DNA of 64,000 nucleotides, taken from Empedobacter brevis_A (GTDB taxonomy: Bacteria > Bacteroidota > Bacteroidia > Flavobacteriales > Weeksellaceae). Position 1 is the first letter of the stretch, and every line of letters begins with the position of its first letter. A program made the translations under genes and the position numbers. The notes under the pieces were generated by a model. That model ran no database searches, was not told the origin of the DNA, and saw only the letters and a list, made by a program, of their open reading frames with translations. Shown piece after piece: positions 10,389 through 19,336 of this stretch. The stretch is taken from the NCBI RefSeq assembly GCF_965118635.1, contig NZ_CBCPHV010000001.1:124001-188000 (forward strand), in the 5' to 3' direction.

Positions 10389-11007
10389 TTTTTTCTTTTC
10401 GTTTGATTAATATATTTCGAGCATAAACGATAAATCCCATAAAATGACCAACAAATAAAACCGGATCTTTTCGAATTATCGCATAAGTTAAAATCAATAA
10501 TGATCCTGTTAAACTAATTGTCCAAAATCCCATTGGTAATTGCGATTCGTGTTTTCGTTCGGAATAAATCCATTGATAAACGAAGCGAAATGTGAAAAGT
10601 ACCTGTGATACAATTCCTAAAGATAAGAGCCATACCGGAATTTTTTCGTTTTTGAATAATAAATCTACATCAAAAATTCCGTTATTGAATCCATAAAAAA
10701 CAATTAATACAGGAAAAATATACAAAAAAATGCGCGCTATTTTCGGAAATTCTTTCCAATGATTTTGAAGTTGAATATTTCTGATATAAATATAATACGT
10801 TAAGGTTTGACCTAACATAATCGAGAAATCATGACGTAAATAACCATAAAAAAATAGCAAAACAGAAGCAAACAAGCTAACTTCCCAAAATAATTTTGGC
10901 GTAAGTACTTTCTTATTTTTTTCGGAAACAATCCATTGTAAAATAAGACGACTCGAAAAAAGTGCTTGCGCAAGAAAACCAATACTAATAACGATCCAAC
11001 TTGGCAT
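10372..11007 (-). CDS. membrane protein with two tandem LAB_N (lipid-A-disaccharide synthase N-terminal-like) domains
   Basis: 211 residues made of two copies of the same roughly 75-residue membrane unit. Both copies share the pattern SxGFLAQxLFxxRxxxQWIxSE...FWxxSL (residues about 8-80 and 123-200). This small family accompanies ArnC-like and ArnT-like transferases and is suspected to move or stabilise polyprenyl-phosphate sugars; that role is inferred from neighbours. It is translationally coupled on both sides: its start overlaps the stop of the GT2 gene and its end overlaps the GT39 start. No soluble catalytic domain is present. Confidence 0.65.
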   Translation of the reverse strand: MPSWIVISIGFLAQALFSSRLILQWIVSEKNKKVLTPKLFWEVSLFASVLLFFYGYLRHDFSIMLGQTLTYYIYIRNIQLQNHWKEFPKIARIFLYIFPVLIVFYGFNNGIFDVDLLFKNEKIPVWLLSLGIVSQVLFTFRFVYQWIYSERKHESQLPMGFWTISLTGSLLILTYAIIRKDPVLFVGHFMGFIVYARNILIKRKEKNGSVD

Positions 11008-11720
11008 TATGCTCCTTCTTGAATTTTATAATTGATGTATTTTTTCTTCATCCAAACAAAGGCAAAACAATCCATTAATGGACCTAATAATCGATTCCAT
11101 AAATTGAATTTTGATTCACCAGCAATGCGAGGAAAATGTTTGACAGGAACTTGAGTAACTGTTCCGTTTTGTAACAAAATCATAGCAGGTAAAAAGCGAT
11201 GCAAACCTTTGAACATTGGGATTTTTTTTGCTTTTTCTGCATCTATAACTTTTAATGGACAACCAGTATCATCCATTCCATCATTTGTAAATGCTCTTCG
11301 AATAGAATTTGCTATTTTAGATGACATATTTTTTACAAAAGAATCTTTGCGATCTGCACGAACTCCTGTAACCAAATCATATTGATCTGCTAAAGTTAGT
11401 AGTTTATTGAAATCTTCTGGATCTGTTTGCAAATCTGCATCTATATAGCCAACCCATTTAGATTTTACGGTATCAAAACCAGCTTTTATTGCAGCAGATA
11501 AGCCATAATTTTTGTCAAAAGAAATATAATGAAAAGCTTTATTTCTATTGCAAATTTCTTTGATAAGAGTTAAACTTTTGTCTTTAGAACCATCATTAAT
11601 CAATAAAATTTCAGTTGGTTTTATTGATTTAGACAGATATTGGTTCATTGTTTCCTCCAATCTTATCAAGTTATCTTCCTCATTATAAATTGGGATGATA
11701 ATTGTAAACTCTGTTGACAT
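11007..11720 (-). CDS. family 2 glycosyltransferase, polyprenyl-phosphate sugar synthase (ArnC/DPM1-like)
   Basis: 237 residues. The GT-A fold signature is clear: FTIIIPIYNEEDNL at the N-terminus, LLINDGSKDKS, and the metal-binding DADLQTDPED near residue 94. There is no C-terminal pair of membrane helices, so it is the short dolichol-phosphate-mannose-synthase type, probably membrane-associated. It would charge undecaprenyl phosphate with a sugar for the ArnT-like enzyme downstream. It is the first gene of a three-gene operon (GT2, LAB_N, GT39) with a -7 box about 20 bp upstream of the ATG. Confidence 0.75.
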   Translation of the reverse strand: MSTEFTIIIPIYNEEDNLIRLEETMNQYLSKSIKPTEILLINDGSKDKSLTLIKEICNRNKAFHYISFDKNYGLSAAIKAGFDTVKSKWVGYIDADLQTDPEDFNKLLTLADQYDLVTGVRADRKDSFVKNMSSKIANSIRRAFTNDGMDDTGCPLKVIDAEKAKKIPMFKGLHRFLPAMILLQNGTVTQVPVKHFPRIAGESKFNLWNRLLGPLMDCFAFVWMKKKYINYKIQEGA

Positions 11721-11740
11721 TTTTGTATTATTTCAGAGGA

Positions 11741-11748
11741 CAAAGCTA
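11741..11748 (-). promoter_or_regulatory. -7 box of the GT2/LAB_N/GT39 operon promoter
   Basis: On the minus strand this reads TAGCTTTG, matching the Bacteroidota TAnnTTTG element. No good -33 TTTG at the usual distance. It is 20 bp from the ATG at 11720. Confidence 0.4.
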
Positions 11749-11801
11749 TGAAATAATCAAACGAAATTAAAATATTTTTAATTAACTTAATTTATTTCAT
11801 A

Positions 11802-12893
11802 TCAAATTAATAGAAGATTTGTTTTATGAGAAGACACAGTATTTTTTGTTAATAAATTATCCATTTCTTGTAATATTGAGCACTTGTCTTCTGTGTCAAT
11901 CAAGACAACTGCATTTCCTTCTCCGTAAGGTTTGTAACGTGCTAAAAAGTTTTTACATTTAAACAAACCGATTGTTCTTGTAGGAGCAGCACAACTTAAA
12001 TGCATCATACCAGAATCGGCTGCAATTACAAATTCGCAACTTTTCATTACAGCAGCAATTTCTCTAACATCTTTACTGTAATAAGTAGGTAATCTATGAT
12101 TTAACATTGAGATATTTTCGACCGGTAAAATTTCAATCAAGTTATATTCTGGTGAATATTTAGAATAAAATAAATTGTAAAATTCTGTCCACCATTCTTC
12201 ATTATAACATTTTATACCAGTAGCATAGGTAAAAAATGCTAAGGTTTTCTTTGAAGGATCTTGAATAAGTTGATTTAACGTTTCTACTCCTTTCTTCGAT
12301 TCTTGCTCCGTTAGTTGAATATTTAGTGTGGGAATATTTAAGTCTATTTCTTGATTTTTAGACAATTCTAAAAATTTCTTGAACTGATAAACAGGATATT
12401 GAGCTTGATGAATATGAATTTCTTGATTTGAATTCATTTCAAATTCATTTCCGAAAATTTTGTAATTAGATTTTGCAAAACAAGTTGAAAGTCGACCAGA
12501 AGAAGAATTTTTATCAACATTAATCACTAAATCATAATTGTTTTTCTTGATTTTTAGCCAAACTTTACCATATTGAATCAATTCTTTGAAAGGTTTTTTA
12601 GGTAATTCAATAATTTGATCAACTTGTGGATAATTTTCAAAAATAATCGGAGCAACTTTTCCTTTTACAAATAAGTCAATTTTAACATTAGGATTATATC
12701 GGATAATTTCTTGAATTAAAGGAGTAATTAATAAAATATTTCCTAAGCGTTGATTCGGTCTGTTTATAAGAACTCTATTAAGAATAAGAGGATTTTCGTT
12801 ATCTATTTTTGGTAAATTTCCTTCACCTATTCCTCCTGTTAATCGTCGCATAATTGTACGACGAAAATAATTGACTGATTTTTTAAAACTCAT
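11802..12893 (-). CDS. family 9 glycosyltransferase (heptosyltransferase-like)
   Basis: 363 residues. The N-terminal half has RLGNILLITPLIQEI, the C-terminal half VIAADSGMMHLSCAAPTRTI, the sugar-nucleotide binding block of GT9 heptosyltransferases (ADP-heptose:LPS). Cytoplasmic, probably acting on lipopolysaccharide core. The gene stands alone, 81 bp upstream of the GT2 operon on the same strand. The acceptor sugar is not predictable. Confidence 0.7.
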   Translation of the reverse strand: MSFKKSVNYFRRTIMRRLTGGIGEGNLPKIDNENPLILNRVLINRPNQRLGNILLITPLIQEIIRYNPNVKIDLFVKGKVAPIIFENYPQVDQIIELPKKPFKELIQYGKVWLKIKKNNYDLVINVDKNSSSGRLSTCFAKSNYKIFGNEFEMNSNQEIHIHQAQYPVYQFKKFLELSKNQEIDLNIPTLNIQLTEQESKKGVETLNQLIQDPSKKTLAFFTYATGIKCYNEEWWTEFYNLFYSKYSPEYNLIEILPVENISMLNHRLPTYYSKDVREIAAVMKSCEFVIAADSGMMHLSCAAPTRTIGLFKCKNFLARYKPYGEGNAVVLIDTEDKCSILQEMDNLLTKNTVSSHKTNLLLI

Positions 12894-12983
12894 TAAAAAG
12901 TGCTCGTTAAAAATAACTTTTGTGTATTATTTTATTTTTCCACGAAACTAGATAAACTATTGATAATTACGAAATATTTTTAC

Positions 12984-13012
12984 TAAAAAAAAGATCTCAA
13001 ATTGAGATCTTT
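12984..13012 (-). terminator. rho-independent terminator after the SDR gene
   Basis: On the minus strand, stem AAAGATCTCAA / TTGAGATCTTT is followed by eight T. It starts 4 bp after the SDR stop. Confidence 0.8.
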
Positions 13013-13015
13013 AAA

Positions 13016-13720
13016 TTATTTTGTTTTCGTGGGACGAACTTCTATTTTACTTGGTAAAACATTTGGATTCATTTTTAATAAATCGACAACCATTTGACCT
13101 AAATCTTCGGGCTGAATTTTCCATCCATCTTCCGAATTTGGAACGTGATCATTAAAGTTTGATGTTACAGAACCAGGCATAATCGTTGTACATTTGATAT
13201 CATAATTTCTTAAATCTAACATTGCAGCTTGTGTAAAGCCAACAACACCAAATTTCGACGCATTATAACCAGCTCCATTTGCAAAGAAATTTGTTCCTGC
13301 CAAAGAAGCTATCGAAATATAATTTCCTTTTGAGGCTTTTAGCGCTTCAACAGAGGCTTTCATTGTATGAAAAACTCCTGTAAGATTGGTTTCAATCATT
13401 GCATTCCAATCTTCTAAAGAAAGTTCATCAACTGGAGCAAATTTTCCTAAACCTGCATTTGCAATTACAACATCCAAACGTCCAAATGCTTCAATGATCT
13501 GTTTTACGGCATTTTGTTCATCTTCAAAATGTCTTACATCTGATTGTATGGCTAATACATTTTGATTTCCTAAATAATGACGAGCTTTTTCAACATCGTC
13601 AATATTTCGTCCAGAAATTGCAACTTTCAAACCGTTTTCTACTAATGATTTTGCAATTCCTAATCCAATTCCTTTCGTTCCGCCTGTTATATAAGCTACT
13701 TTACCTTCTATATTTTGCAT
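13016..13720 (-). CDS. short-chain dehydrogenase/reductase
   Basis: 234 residues with the classical SDR layout: cofactor motif TGGTKGIGLG (residues about 10-19), NAG (ANAGLG, about 87), catalytic Ser in SIASLAG (about 137) and YNASK (about 150). NAD(P)-dependent oxidoreductase acting on an unknown small alcohol or ketone; the closest everyday names would be 3-oxoacyl-ACP-reductase-like, but that is only family-level. It follows the SH3b gene by 12 bp on the same strand, so the two are likely co-transcribed, and a terminator follows directly. Confidence 0.75.
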   Translation of the reverse strand: MQNIEGKVAYITGGTKGIGLGIAKSLVENGLKVAISGRNIDDVEKARHYLGNQNVLAIQSDVRHFEDEQNAVKQIIEAFGRLDVVIANAGLGKFAPVDELSLEDWNAMIETNLTGVFHTMKASVEALKASKGNYISIASLAGTNFFANGAGYNASKFGVVGFTQAAMLDLRNYDIKCTTIMPGSVTSNFNDHVPNSEDGWKIQPEDLGQMVVDLLKMNPNVLPSKIEVRPTKTK

Positions 13721-13732
13721 GTTTTTTTAGTT

Positions 13733-14509
13733 TTATTTTTGATTCAGCCAATTCCATTTACCATCTTTTCGGTAAATAAATCCACCTTCTTTTGCGTTTT
13801 CTTGGTGAACATAAATTGCATCATAGTCTAAAGTTACGATTTCATTTTTAGAAACACCATTTAAATTTCGTTTTATACCATCTTTATAATTCGAATAAAG
13901 TGGTGTTCCTTTTGGAATTATCATCAACGTTCCGAAATCATAATTTGTAATTTTAAATGGATCTTTCGCTCCACCTAAACCATAAATTTGACTTCCTTTT
14001 TTCTGATTGTTTACAATAAATAAACGTGTATTTCCTTTTGTATCAATCATTCTATATAAATAGTCAACCACGCCATCGCCAAAAAAATCACCTTTTATAG
14101 CAAAACATTTATATGCTGTTGCCAAATAAAAATCATTAAATGCTGGATGTGTAGAAATTTCTTTTTCGAATTGGTTGATAAAATTTTGTTGTGTTATCAA
14201 ATAACCACTAAATGCATACAGATTTTCATCTACAGAAGAATCTTTAATTCCTTCATCAAGTATTAATTTGGATGAACTAATGTCTAATTTTACCCAATTA
14301 CCACTTTTTGCTTTTCCGTTATCTTTAATTGTAAATGCTTCGCCTTTTTCCGAAATTTTAACAGGATAACCATACGGAATTTTACCAATTCTTTTTCCAT
14401 TTGGACTTGTTCTAACAGTTAATCCTTCTTGTGCTACAACTTGATAAATTTCTTGTGAAAACACAACAGAACTCATCATCAAAATAAATCCAATAACTAA
14501 TTTTTTCAT
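13733..14509 (-). CDS. exported SH3b-domain protein
   Basis: 258 residues with a signal peptide (MKKLVIGFILMMSSVVFSQ). Residues about 22-75 form a bacterial SH3 domain (YQVVAQEGLTVRTSPNGKRI), which usually binds cell-wall peptides. The remaining 180 residues resemble no domain I know; they hold a segment about reading a stored value (KGDFFGDGVVDYLYRMI), as in periplasmic proteins of unknown role. No peptidase domain is visible. Same strand and 12 bp upstream of the SDR gene. Confidence 0.6.
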   Translation of the reverse strand: MKKLVIGFILMMSSVVFSQEIYQVVAQEGLTVRTSPNGKRIGKIPYGYPVKISEKGEAFTIKDNGKAKSGNWVKLDISSSKLILDEGIKDSSVDENLYAFSGYLITQQNFINQFEKEISTHPAFNDFYLATAYKCFAIKGDFFGDGVVDYLYRMIDTKGNTRLFIVNNQKKGSQIYGLGGAKDPFKITNYDFGTLMIIPKGTPLYSNYKDGIKRNLNGVSKNEIVTLDYDAIYVHQENAKEGGFIYRKDGKWNWLNQK

Positions 14510-14520
14510 GATGTAAAATT

Positions 14521-14551
14521 AAAAAGCCTCAAAAAAAATTGAAGCTTTTGT
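14521..14551 (-). terminator. terminator after enoyl-CoA hydratase gene
   Basis: On the minus strand AAAAGCTTCAA / TTGAGGCTTTT (one G-U pair) followed by T residues, 22 bp after the stop codon. Confidence 0.6.
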
Positions 14552-14572
14552 AAGAATTATTTTTAATTTAAA

Positions 14573-15349
14573 TTATTTAAAATTTGGTTTTCTTTTTTCA
14601 ATAAAAGCTGTTGTGCCTTCTTTGAAATGCTCTTCTTCAAATAAACTTCCAAAGTTTTCAATTTCAATTTCAAAACCATTTTCTTTGTCATAAGCGTTAA
14701 TCGATCTAATTGCATTACGAATTGCAACAAAAGAATTTTTCGAAATTTTATCGGCGATTTCTTTTGCACGGTTAATTAGTTCTGCTTGTTCAACAACTTC
14801 ATTTACTAAACCAATTTCATAAGCACGATCAGCTGTAAACATATCAGCAGTCATAATTGCTTGCATCGCTCTACCTTTCCCAATTAATTTTGGTAAACGT
14901 TGTGTTCCTCCATAACCAGGAATTAAACCTAATGTTACTTCTGGCAATCCTAATTTTGCATTTTTTGAAGCTATACGAAAATGAGCTGCCATTGCTAATT
15001 CTAATCCACCTCCTAAAGCAAAACCATTAACTGCAGCAATAACAGGTTTTTTTGAATCTTCTATCTTATCAAAAACATTTTCTTGTCCTCTTGTTGCCAA
15101 TTCTTCTCCTTGTTGGCTATTAAGATGTACCAACTCTTTGATATCAGCTCCTGCAACGAAAGCTTTTTCTCCTTTGCCAGTTAAAATAATTACTTGAATG
15201 TTAGGATCAGAATCTGAATCAGTGAAAAAGTTTGAAATATCGTCTAATAAATCTTGGTTTAAAGCATTTAGTGCTTCTGGACGATTTAAAGTTACTACTG
15301 CAATTTTATTTTCTACTTCAACAGTAAGGTTGTTATAATTATATTCCAT
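14573..15349 (-). CDS. enoyl-CoA hydratase/isomerase (crotonase family)
   Basis: 258 residues, full length for the family. Crotonase signatures: AFVAGADIKEL (first oxyanion-hole strand, about 62-72), GFALGGGLELAMAAHFRIA (about 102-120) and LGLPEVTLGLIPGYGGTQRL with the two catalytic glutamates (GLELAM and GLPEVTLG). It would hydrate 2-enoyl-CoA in beta-oxidation or amino-acid breakdown. The gene is divergent from the trp operon. A TAnnTTTG-like box lies at 15375-15382 on the minus strand, 26 bp from the ATG. A standalone gene; substrate chain length unknown. Confidence 0.8.
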   Translation of the reverse strand: MEYNYNNLTVEVENKIAVVTLNRPEALNALNQDLLDDISNFFTDSDSDPNIQVIILTGKGEKAFVAGADIKELVHLNSQQGEELATRGQENVFDKIEDSKKPVIAAVNGFALGGGLELAMAAHFRIASKNAKLGLPEVTLGLIPGYGGTQRLPKLIGKGRAMQAIMTADMFTADRAYEIGLVNEVVEQAELINRAKEIADKISKNSFVAIRNAIRSINAYDKENGFEIEIENFGSLFEEEHFKEGTTAFIEKRKPNFK

Positions 15350-15421
15350 TTTGTTTGTGTTTTAATTATTTAATCAAAAATATTAATTGTTTATCCAACT
15401 AAAAAATTTATCAAAAAATAA

Positions 15422-15452
15422 TTTGTACAATTGAAAAACCTTTCTAAATTTG
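15422..15452 (+). promoter_or_regulatory. trp operon promoter
   Basis: TTTG (15422-15425), exactly 19 nt, then TAAATTTG (15445-15452): a perfect match to the Bacteroidota -33/-7 consensus. The expected start of transcription is only a few bases before the leader-peptide ATG at 15458. Confidence 0.8.
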
Positions 15453-15457
15453 TCCCA

Positions 15458-15520
15458 ATGAAAACATTATTTACAAATAACTGGTGGTGGAATATCGAAC
15501 AGCAAAACGTTGGTTCGTAA
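15458..15520 (+). CDS. trpL: trp operon leader peptide (attenuator)
   Basis: A 20-codon open frame reading MKTLFTNNWWW and then nine further residues before TAA. Three consecutive Trp codons (15482-15490) make it a sensor of charged tRNA-Trp. It sits between a perfect promoter and a hairpin terminator, 84 bp before trpE. The segment GTTGGTTC (15509-15516) near its end can pair with GAACCGAC (15557-15564) at the centre of the terminator hairpin, giving an antiterminator. A ribosome stalled on the Trp codons would leave this segment free; one reaching the stop would cover it. This is ribosome-mediated attenuation. The transcript probably starts almost at the ATG, so the leader may be translated leaderless. 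Confidence 0.85.
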   Translation: MKTLFTNNWWWNIEQQNVGS

Positions 15521-15544
15521 GACCTCTATGTAGTTATATGTAGA

Positions 15545-15578
15545 AAAGGCTTGTCGGAACCGACAAGCCTTTTTTTTG
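15545..15578 (+). terminator. trp attenuator terminator
   Basis: Stem AAGGCTTGTCGG / CCGACAAGCCTT with a 2-nt centre followed by eight T. The antiterminator partner is 15509-15516 inside the leader peptide. Confidence 0.85.
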
Positions 15579-15603
15579 TGCTCTAAATTTTAATAAGTAT
15601 CAA

Positions 15604-16998
15604 ATGAATTTAACTTTTAATATAAGAAAAGAAACTGTTTTAGCAGACTTAACAACTCCTGTTCAGCTTTATTTGAAATTGCGAGATATTTATCCAAATG
15701 CTTTATTGTTAGAAAGTTCTGATTATCATTCTAAGACAGATGCGAATTCTTTTATTTGTCTTAATCCGATTGCAACTTTTCAGGTTACAAAAGGAATTGT
15801 AAACGAAAGTTATGTAAATGGAGAAGTAAAGGAATATGCATTGAATGGTCAAGAATTGATTGAAAAATTCAAAGAATTTACACAACAATTTAATATTATT
15901 AATGGAGAAGATTTACCAATAAATGGGTTATTTGGATATATTGCTTGGGATGCAATTCCATATTTCGAAACGGTAAAATTTTCTGCAAAGGGAAATGAAG
16001 CAACGATTCCAGAGTTTTCATATTCATTTTATCAAAATATTGTTGTTTTCAATCATTTTCACAACGAAATTCAGTTTATTGAATATCAAAATGAAGAAAC
16101 AATTTCTAAGTTTTCAGAAATTAAAAGTGTTGTTCATAATAAATCAATTGTAGAATATCCTTTTAATGTTGAAAGTGAAATTCAATCAAACTTAACGGAT
16201 GAAGAATTCAAAGAAATGGTTGCAAAATGTAAACAATCTTGTTTTCGTGGAGATGTTTTTCAAATTGTTCCTTCTCGTCAATTTAAACAAAAATTTTCAG
16301 GCGACGAGTTTAATGTTTATCGCATTTTACGTTCGGTAAATCCTTCGCCTTATTTGTTTTATTTTGATTATGGAAATTATAAAATCTTTGGATCTTCGCC
16401 AGAAGCACAAATTATTATCAATAATAATCATGCAGAGATTCATCCAATTGCAGGAACAGTTCGTAGAACAGGAAATTCTAATTTGGATAAAGAATTAACA
16501 GAAAAATTAATTGCTGATCCTAAAGAAAACGAAGAACATGTGATGTTAGTTGATTTAGCTCGAAATGATTTGAGCAGAAATTCTGCTGATGTAAAAGTGG
16601 CACAATACAAAGAAATTCAGTATTTCTCTCATGTTATTCATATGGTTTCGAAAGTGACAGCGCAATTAGATCCAACTATTAATACAATGAAAGTTTTTGC
16701 AGATTCTTTTCCAGCAGGAACACTTTCTGGAGCACCAAAATTTAAAGCCATGGAATTATTAGATGGTTATGAAAATCAAAATCGTGGTGTTTACGGTGGA
16801 GGAATTGGATATTTAGGATTTAATGGAGATATAAATATGGCGATTGCGATTCGTACATTCGTTAGCAAACAAAATACATTATATTTTCAGGCTGGTGCTG
16901 GAGTTGTTTCCAAATCAGTCGAAGAAAATGAATTACAAGAAGTCAATCATAAATTAGGAGCGCTTCGTCGCTCAATCGAAATTGCTCAAAACTTATAA
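15604..16998 (+). CDS. trpE: anthranilate synthase component I
   Basis: 464 residues. It converts chorismate to anthranilate with ammonia from TrpG. The N-terminal LLESSDYHSK (about residue 37) is the tryptophan-binding LLES motif for feedback inhibition. The chorismate-binding half shows DVFQIVPSRQF, GSSPEAQ, HPIAGTVRRTG, EEHVMLVDLARNDL and FPAGTLSGAPKFKAME. First gene of trpEGDCFB, 3 bp upstream of trpG. The 464-residue length is the normal compact form of the family. Confidence 0.95.
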   Translation: MNLTFNIRKETVLADLTTPVQLYLKLRDIYPNALLLESSDYHSKTDANSFICLNPIATFQVTKGIVNESYVNGEVKEYALNGQELIEKFKEFTQQFNIINGEDLPINGLFGYIAWDAIPYFETVKFSAKGNEATIPEFSYSFYQNIVVFNHFHNEIQFIEYQNEETISKFSEIKSVVHNKSIVEYPFNVESEIQSNLTDEEFKEMVAKCKQSCFRGDVFQIVPSRQFKQKFSGDEFNVYRILRSVNPSPYLFYFDYGNYKIFGSSPEAQIIINNNHAEIHPIAGTVRRTGNSNLDKELTEKLIADPKENEEHVMLVDLARNDLSRNSADVKVAQYKEIQYFSHVIHMVSKVTAQLDPTINTMKVFADSFPAGTLSGAPKFKAMELLDGYENQNRGVYGGGIGYLGFNGDINMAIAIRTFVSKQNTLYFQAGAGVVSKSVEENELQEVNHKLGALRRSIEIAQNL

Positions 16999-17001
16999 AC
17001 T

Positions 17002-17565
17002 ATGAAAATTTTAGTTATCGATAATTACGATTCGTTTACATACAATTTAGTGCATTCACTAAAGAAATTCTCTGATGATATTACAGTTGTTCGCAATGAT
17101 GGAATTTCTTTGGAAGATGTTAATAATTACGACAAAATATTACTTTCTCCAGGTCCAGGAATTCCGGATGAAGCAAATTTATTAAAACCAATCATTGAAA
17201 AATATGCAGCAACAAAATCTATTTTTGGAGTTTGTTTAGGGCAACAAGCTATTGGAGAAGTTTTTGGAGGTAAATTATTAAATACACAAGAGGTTTTCCA
17301 TGGAATAGAATCAACAATAGAAGTGATAAAAGACGATGTCTTATTCCAAAATTTACCAAAAGAATTGAAAGTTGGTCGTTATCATTCTTGGGTAGTTTCA
17401 AACGATGATTTCCCTGAAAAATTAGAAATCACAGCAGTTGGTTCAAAAGGAGAAATAATGGCTTTACGTCATAAAATTTATGATGTAAGAGGTGTTCAAT
17501 TTCATCCAGAATCAATTTTGACACCGCTTGGAGATGAAATGATTAAAAATTGGTTGGAAGCTTAA
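17002..17565 (+). CDS. trpG: anthranilate synthase component II (glutamine amidotransferase)
   Basis: 187 residues of class I glutamine amidotransferase: VIDNYDSFTYNLVH at the start, LSPGPGIPDEA, the nucleophile Cys in GVCLGQQAIGE (about residue 78) and the His/Glu pair in QFHPESIL near the end. It supplies ammonia to TrpE. It stands alone rather than fused to trpD. It ends 2 bp before the trpD ATG. Confidence 0.95.
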   Translation: MKILVIDNYDSFTYNLVHSLKKFSDDITVVRNDGISLEDVNNYDKILLSPGPGIPDEANLLKPIIEKYAATKSIFGVCLGQQAIGEVFGGKLLNTQEVFHGIESTIEVIKDDVLFQNLPKELKVGRYHSWVVSNDDFPEKLEITAVGSKGEIMALRHKIYDVRGVQFHPESILTPLGDEMIKNWLEA

Positions 17566-17567
17566 AG

Positions 17568-18554
17568 ATGAAAAAGTTATTAAATTTATTATTCGAAAAT
17601 TATACCTTAGGCGAAGAAGAAGCGTATAAAATAATGGTCGAAATTTCGGAAGAAAAATATTCAGATGTTGAATTAGCTTCTTTTGTAACCATTTTTAATA
17701 TGCGCAATATTACATTGGAAGAATTAAAAGGTTATCGCCGTGCATTATTGGATTTATGTATCAAAGTAGATTTACCAAAGCAAGCGATAGATGTTGTGGG
17801 AACTGGAGGAGACGGAAAAGATACATTCAATATTTCTACGTTAAGCTGTTTTGTTTTAGCTGGAGCTGGTGAAAAAATTATAAAACAAGGAAATTACGGA
17901 GCATCTTCTGTTAGTGGTTCTTCGAATATGTTGGATAATTTTGGTTACGAATTTTCAGTAAATCAAGATAAATTGAAACGTGAATATGACGAAGTTGGGA
18001 TTACTTTTTTACATGCGCCACTTTTTCATCCTGCTTTGGCAAAAGTAGCTCCAATTAGAAAAGGTTTGGCAGTGAAAACATTTTTTAATTTAATGGGACC
18101 TTTGGTAAATCCTGTTCAGCCAGAATTTCAAAATTTGGGAACGTATGACATAAAAACAGCTCGTTTGTATCATTATGTAATGCAAAATTCAGGTATTCAA
18201 TATTCTATTTCTACTGCATTGGCTGGTTATGACGAAATTTCGTTGACTTCGCCAACAAAAGTTTATAATAATTCAGGCGAATTTATTTTAGAAAGTAAAG
18301 ATTTTGGTTTGAATATTCTTCAGCCTGAAGAAATAAAAGGAGGAAAATCAATTGAAGAAAATTCGAAAATATTTCTAAGTGTTTTAGAAGGAAATTCGAC
18401 AAAAGCACAAAAAGAAGTTGTTTTAGCAAATGCGGCTTTAGCGCTTAAAACAATTTATCCAACAAAGGATTTGATTGAATGCGTAGCAATCGCAAACGAA
18501 AGTTTAGAAAGTAAAAAAGCATTGAATGTATTCCAAAAATTAATGAAATCATGA
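17568..18554 (+). CDS. trpD: anthranilate phosphoribosyltransferase
   Basis: 328 residues from ATG 17568; an in-frame ATG at 17550 lies inside trpG and is not needed. The PRPP-binding VVGTGGDGKDTFNIST, the KQGNYGASS loop and LFHPALAKVAPIRK are as in TrpD. It joins anthranilate to PRPP. The gene overlaps trpC by 4 bp (ATGA). Confidence 0.95.
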   Translation: MKKLLNLLFENYTLGEEEAYKIMVEISEEKYSDVELASFVTIFNMRNITLEELKGYRRALLDLCIKVDLPKQAIDVVGTGGDGKDTFNISTLSCFVLAGAGEKIIKQGNYGASSVSGSSNMLDNFGYEFSVNQDKLKREYDEVGITFLHAPLFHPALAKVAPIRKGLAVKTFFNLMGPLVNPVQPEFQNLGTYDIKTARLYHYVMQNSGIQYSISTALAGYDEISLTSPTKVYNNSGEFILESKDFGLNILQPEEIKGGKSIEENSKIFLSVLEGNSTKAQKEVVLANAALALKTIYPTKDLIECVAIANESLESKKALNVFQKLMKS

Positions 18555-19336
18555 AAACGATATTAGACGAAATTGTTGCACAAAAACGAATAGAAATTTT
18601 AGAAAAGCAAAAAACTCAATCCATAGAAAGTTTTAGAAATTCCGAAAATTTTGCACTTCCTGTAAAATCAGCAAAAGCTTCACTTTTAGATGAATCAAAA
18701 TCTGGAATTATTGCAGAATTTAAACGAAAATCTCCTTCGAAAGGATTTATTAATAAAAATGCAATTGTAAAAGAAGTGGTTTCGGCTTACGAAAAATTCG
18801 GAGCTTCTGTTGTTTCTGTATTAACAGATGAACAATTTTTTGGTGGCAATTTTGATGATTTGCAACAAGCAAAAGAAACATTGAATATTCCAGTTTTGCG
18901 TAAAGATTTTATTGTAGATGAATTTCAAGTTTATGAAACAAAAGCAATCGGAGCAGATTTGATGTTATTAATTGCAGAATGTTTGACAAAAGATGAAGTC
19001 TATCATTTAGCGAAAACAGCAAAAGAAATCGGGTTAGAAGTTTTGTTGGAATTGCATTCAGAAGATCAATTGGAAAAAGTAAATGAGTTTATTGATTTGA
19101 TTGGAATTAACAATCGTAATTTGAAAAATTTTGAAGTAGATATTGAAAAATCGAAACAAATTTTGAAACAATTGCCAACCAATTTAATAAAAGTTGCTGA
19201 AAGTGGAATTTCTGATCCTAAAACTGTCAAAGAATTGCGACAAGCAGGTTTTCAAGCTTTTTTGATTGGTGAAAACTTTATGAAAGCTGATTATCCTGGC
19301 GAAGCTTTCGAACAATTTGTAAAAGAATCTAAATGA
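18551..19336 (+). CDS. trpC: indole-3-glycerol phosphate synthase
   Basis: 261 residues, TIM barrel. Motifs: IIAEFKRKSPSKG (catalytic Lys), VSVLTDEQFFGG, PVLRKDFIVDEFQVYE, LIGINNRNLKNFEVD and VAESGIS. It closes CdRP to indole glycerol phosphate. Separate from trpF (unlike the E. coli fusion) and overlapping it by 4 bp. Confidence 0.95.
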   Translation: MKTILDEIVAQKRIEILEKQKTQSIESFRNSENFALPVKSAKASLLDESKSGIIAEFKRKSPSKGFINKNAIVKEVVSAYEKFGASVVSVLTDEQFFGGNFDDLQQAKETLNIPVLRKDFIVDEFQVYETKAIGADLMLLIAECLTKDEVYHLAKTAKEIGLEVLLELHSEDQLEKVNEFIDLIGINNRNLKNFEVDIEKSKQILKQLPTNLIKVAESGISDPKTVKELRQAGFQAFLIGENFMKADYPGEAFEQFVKESK

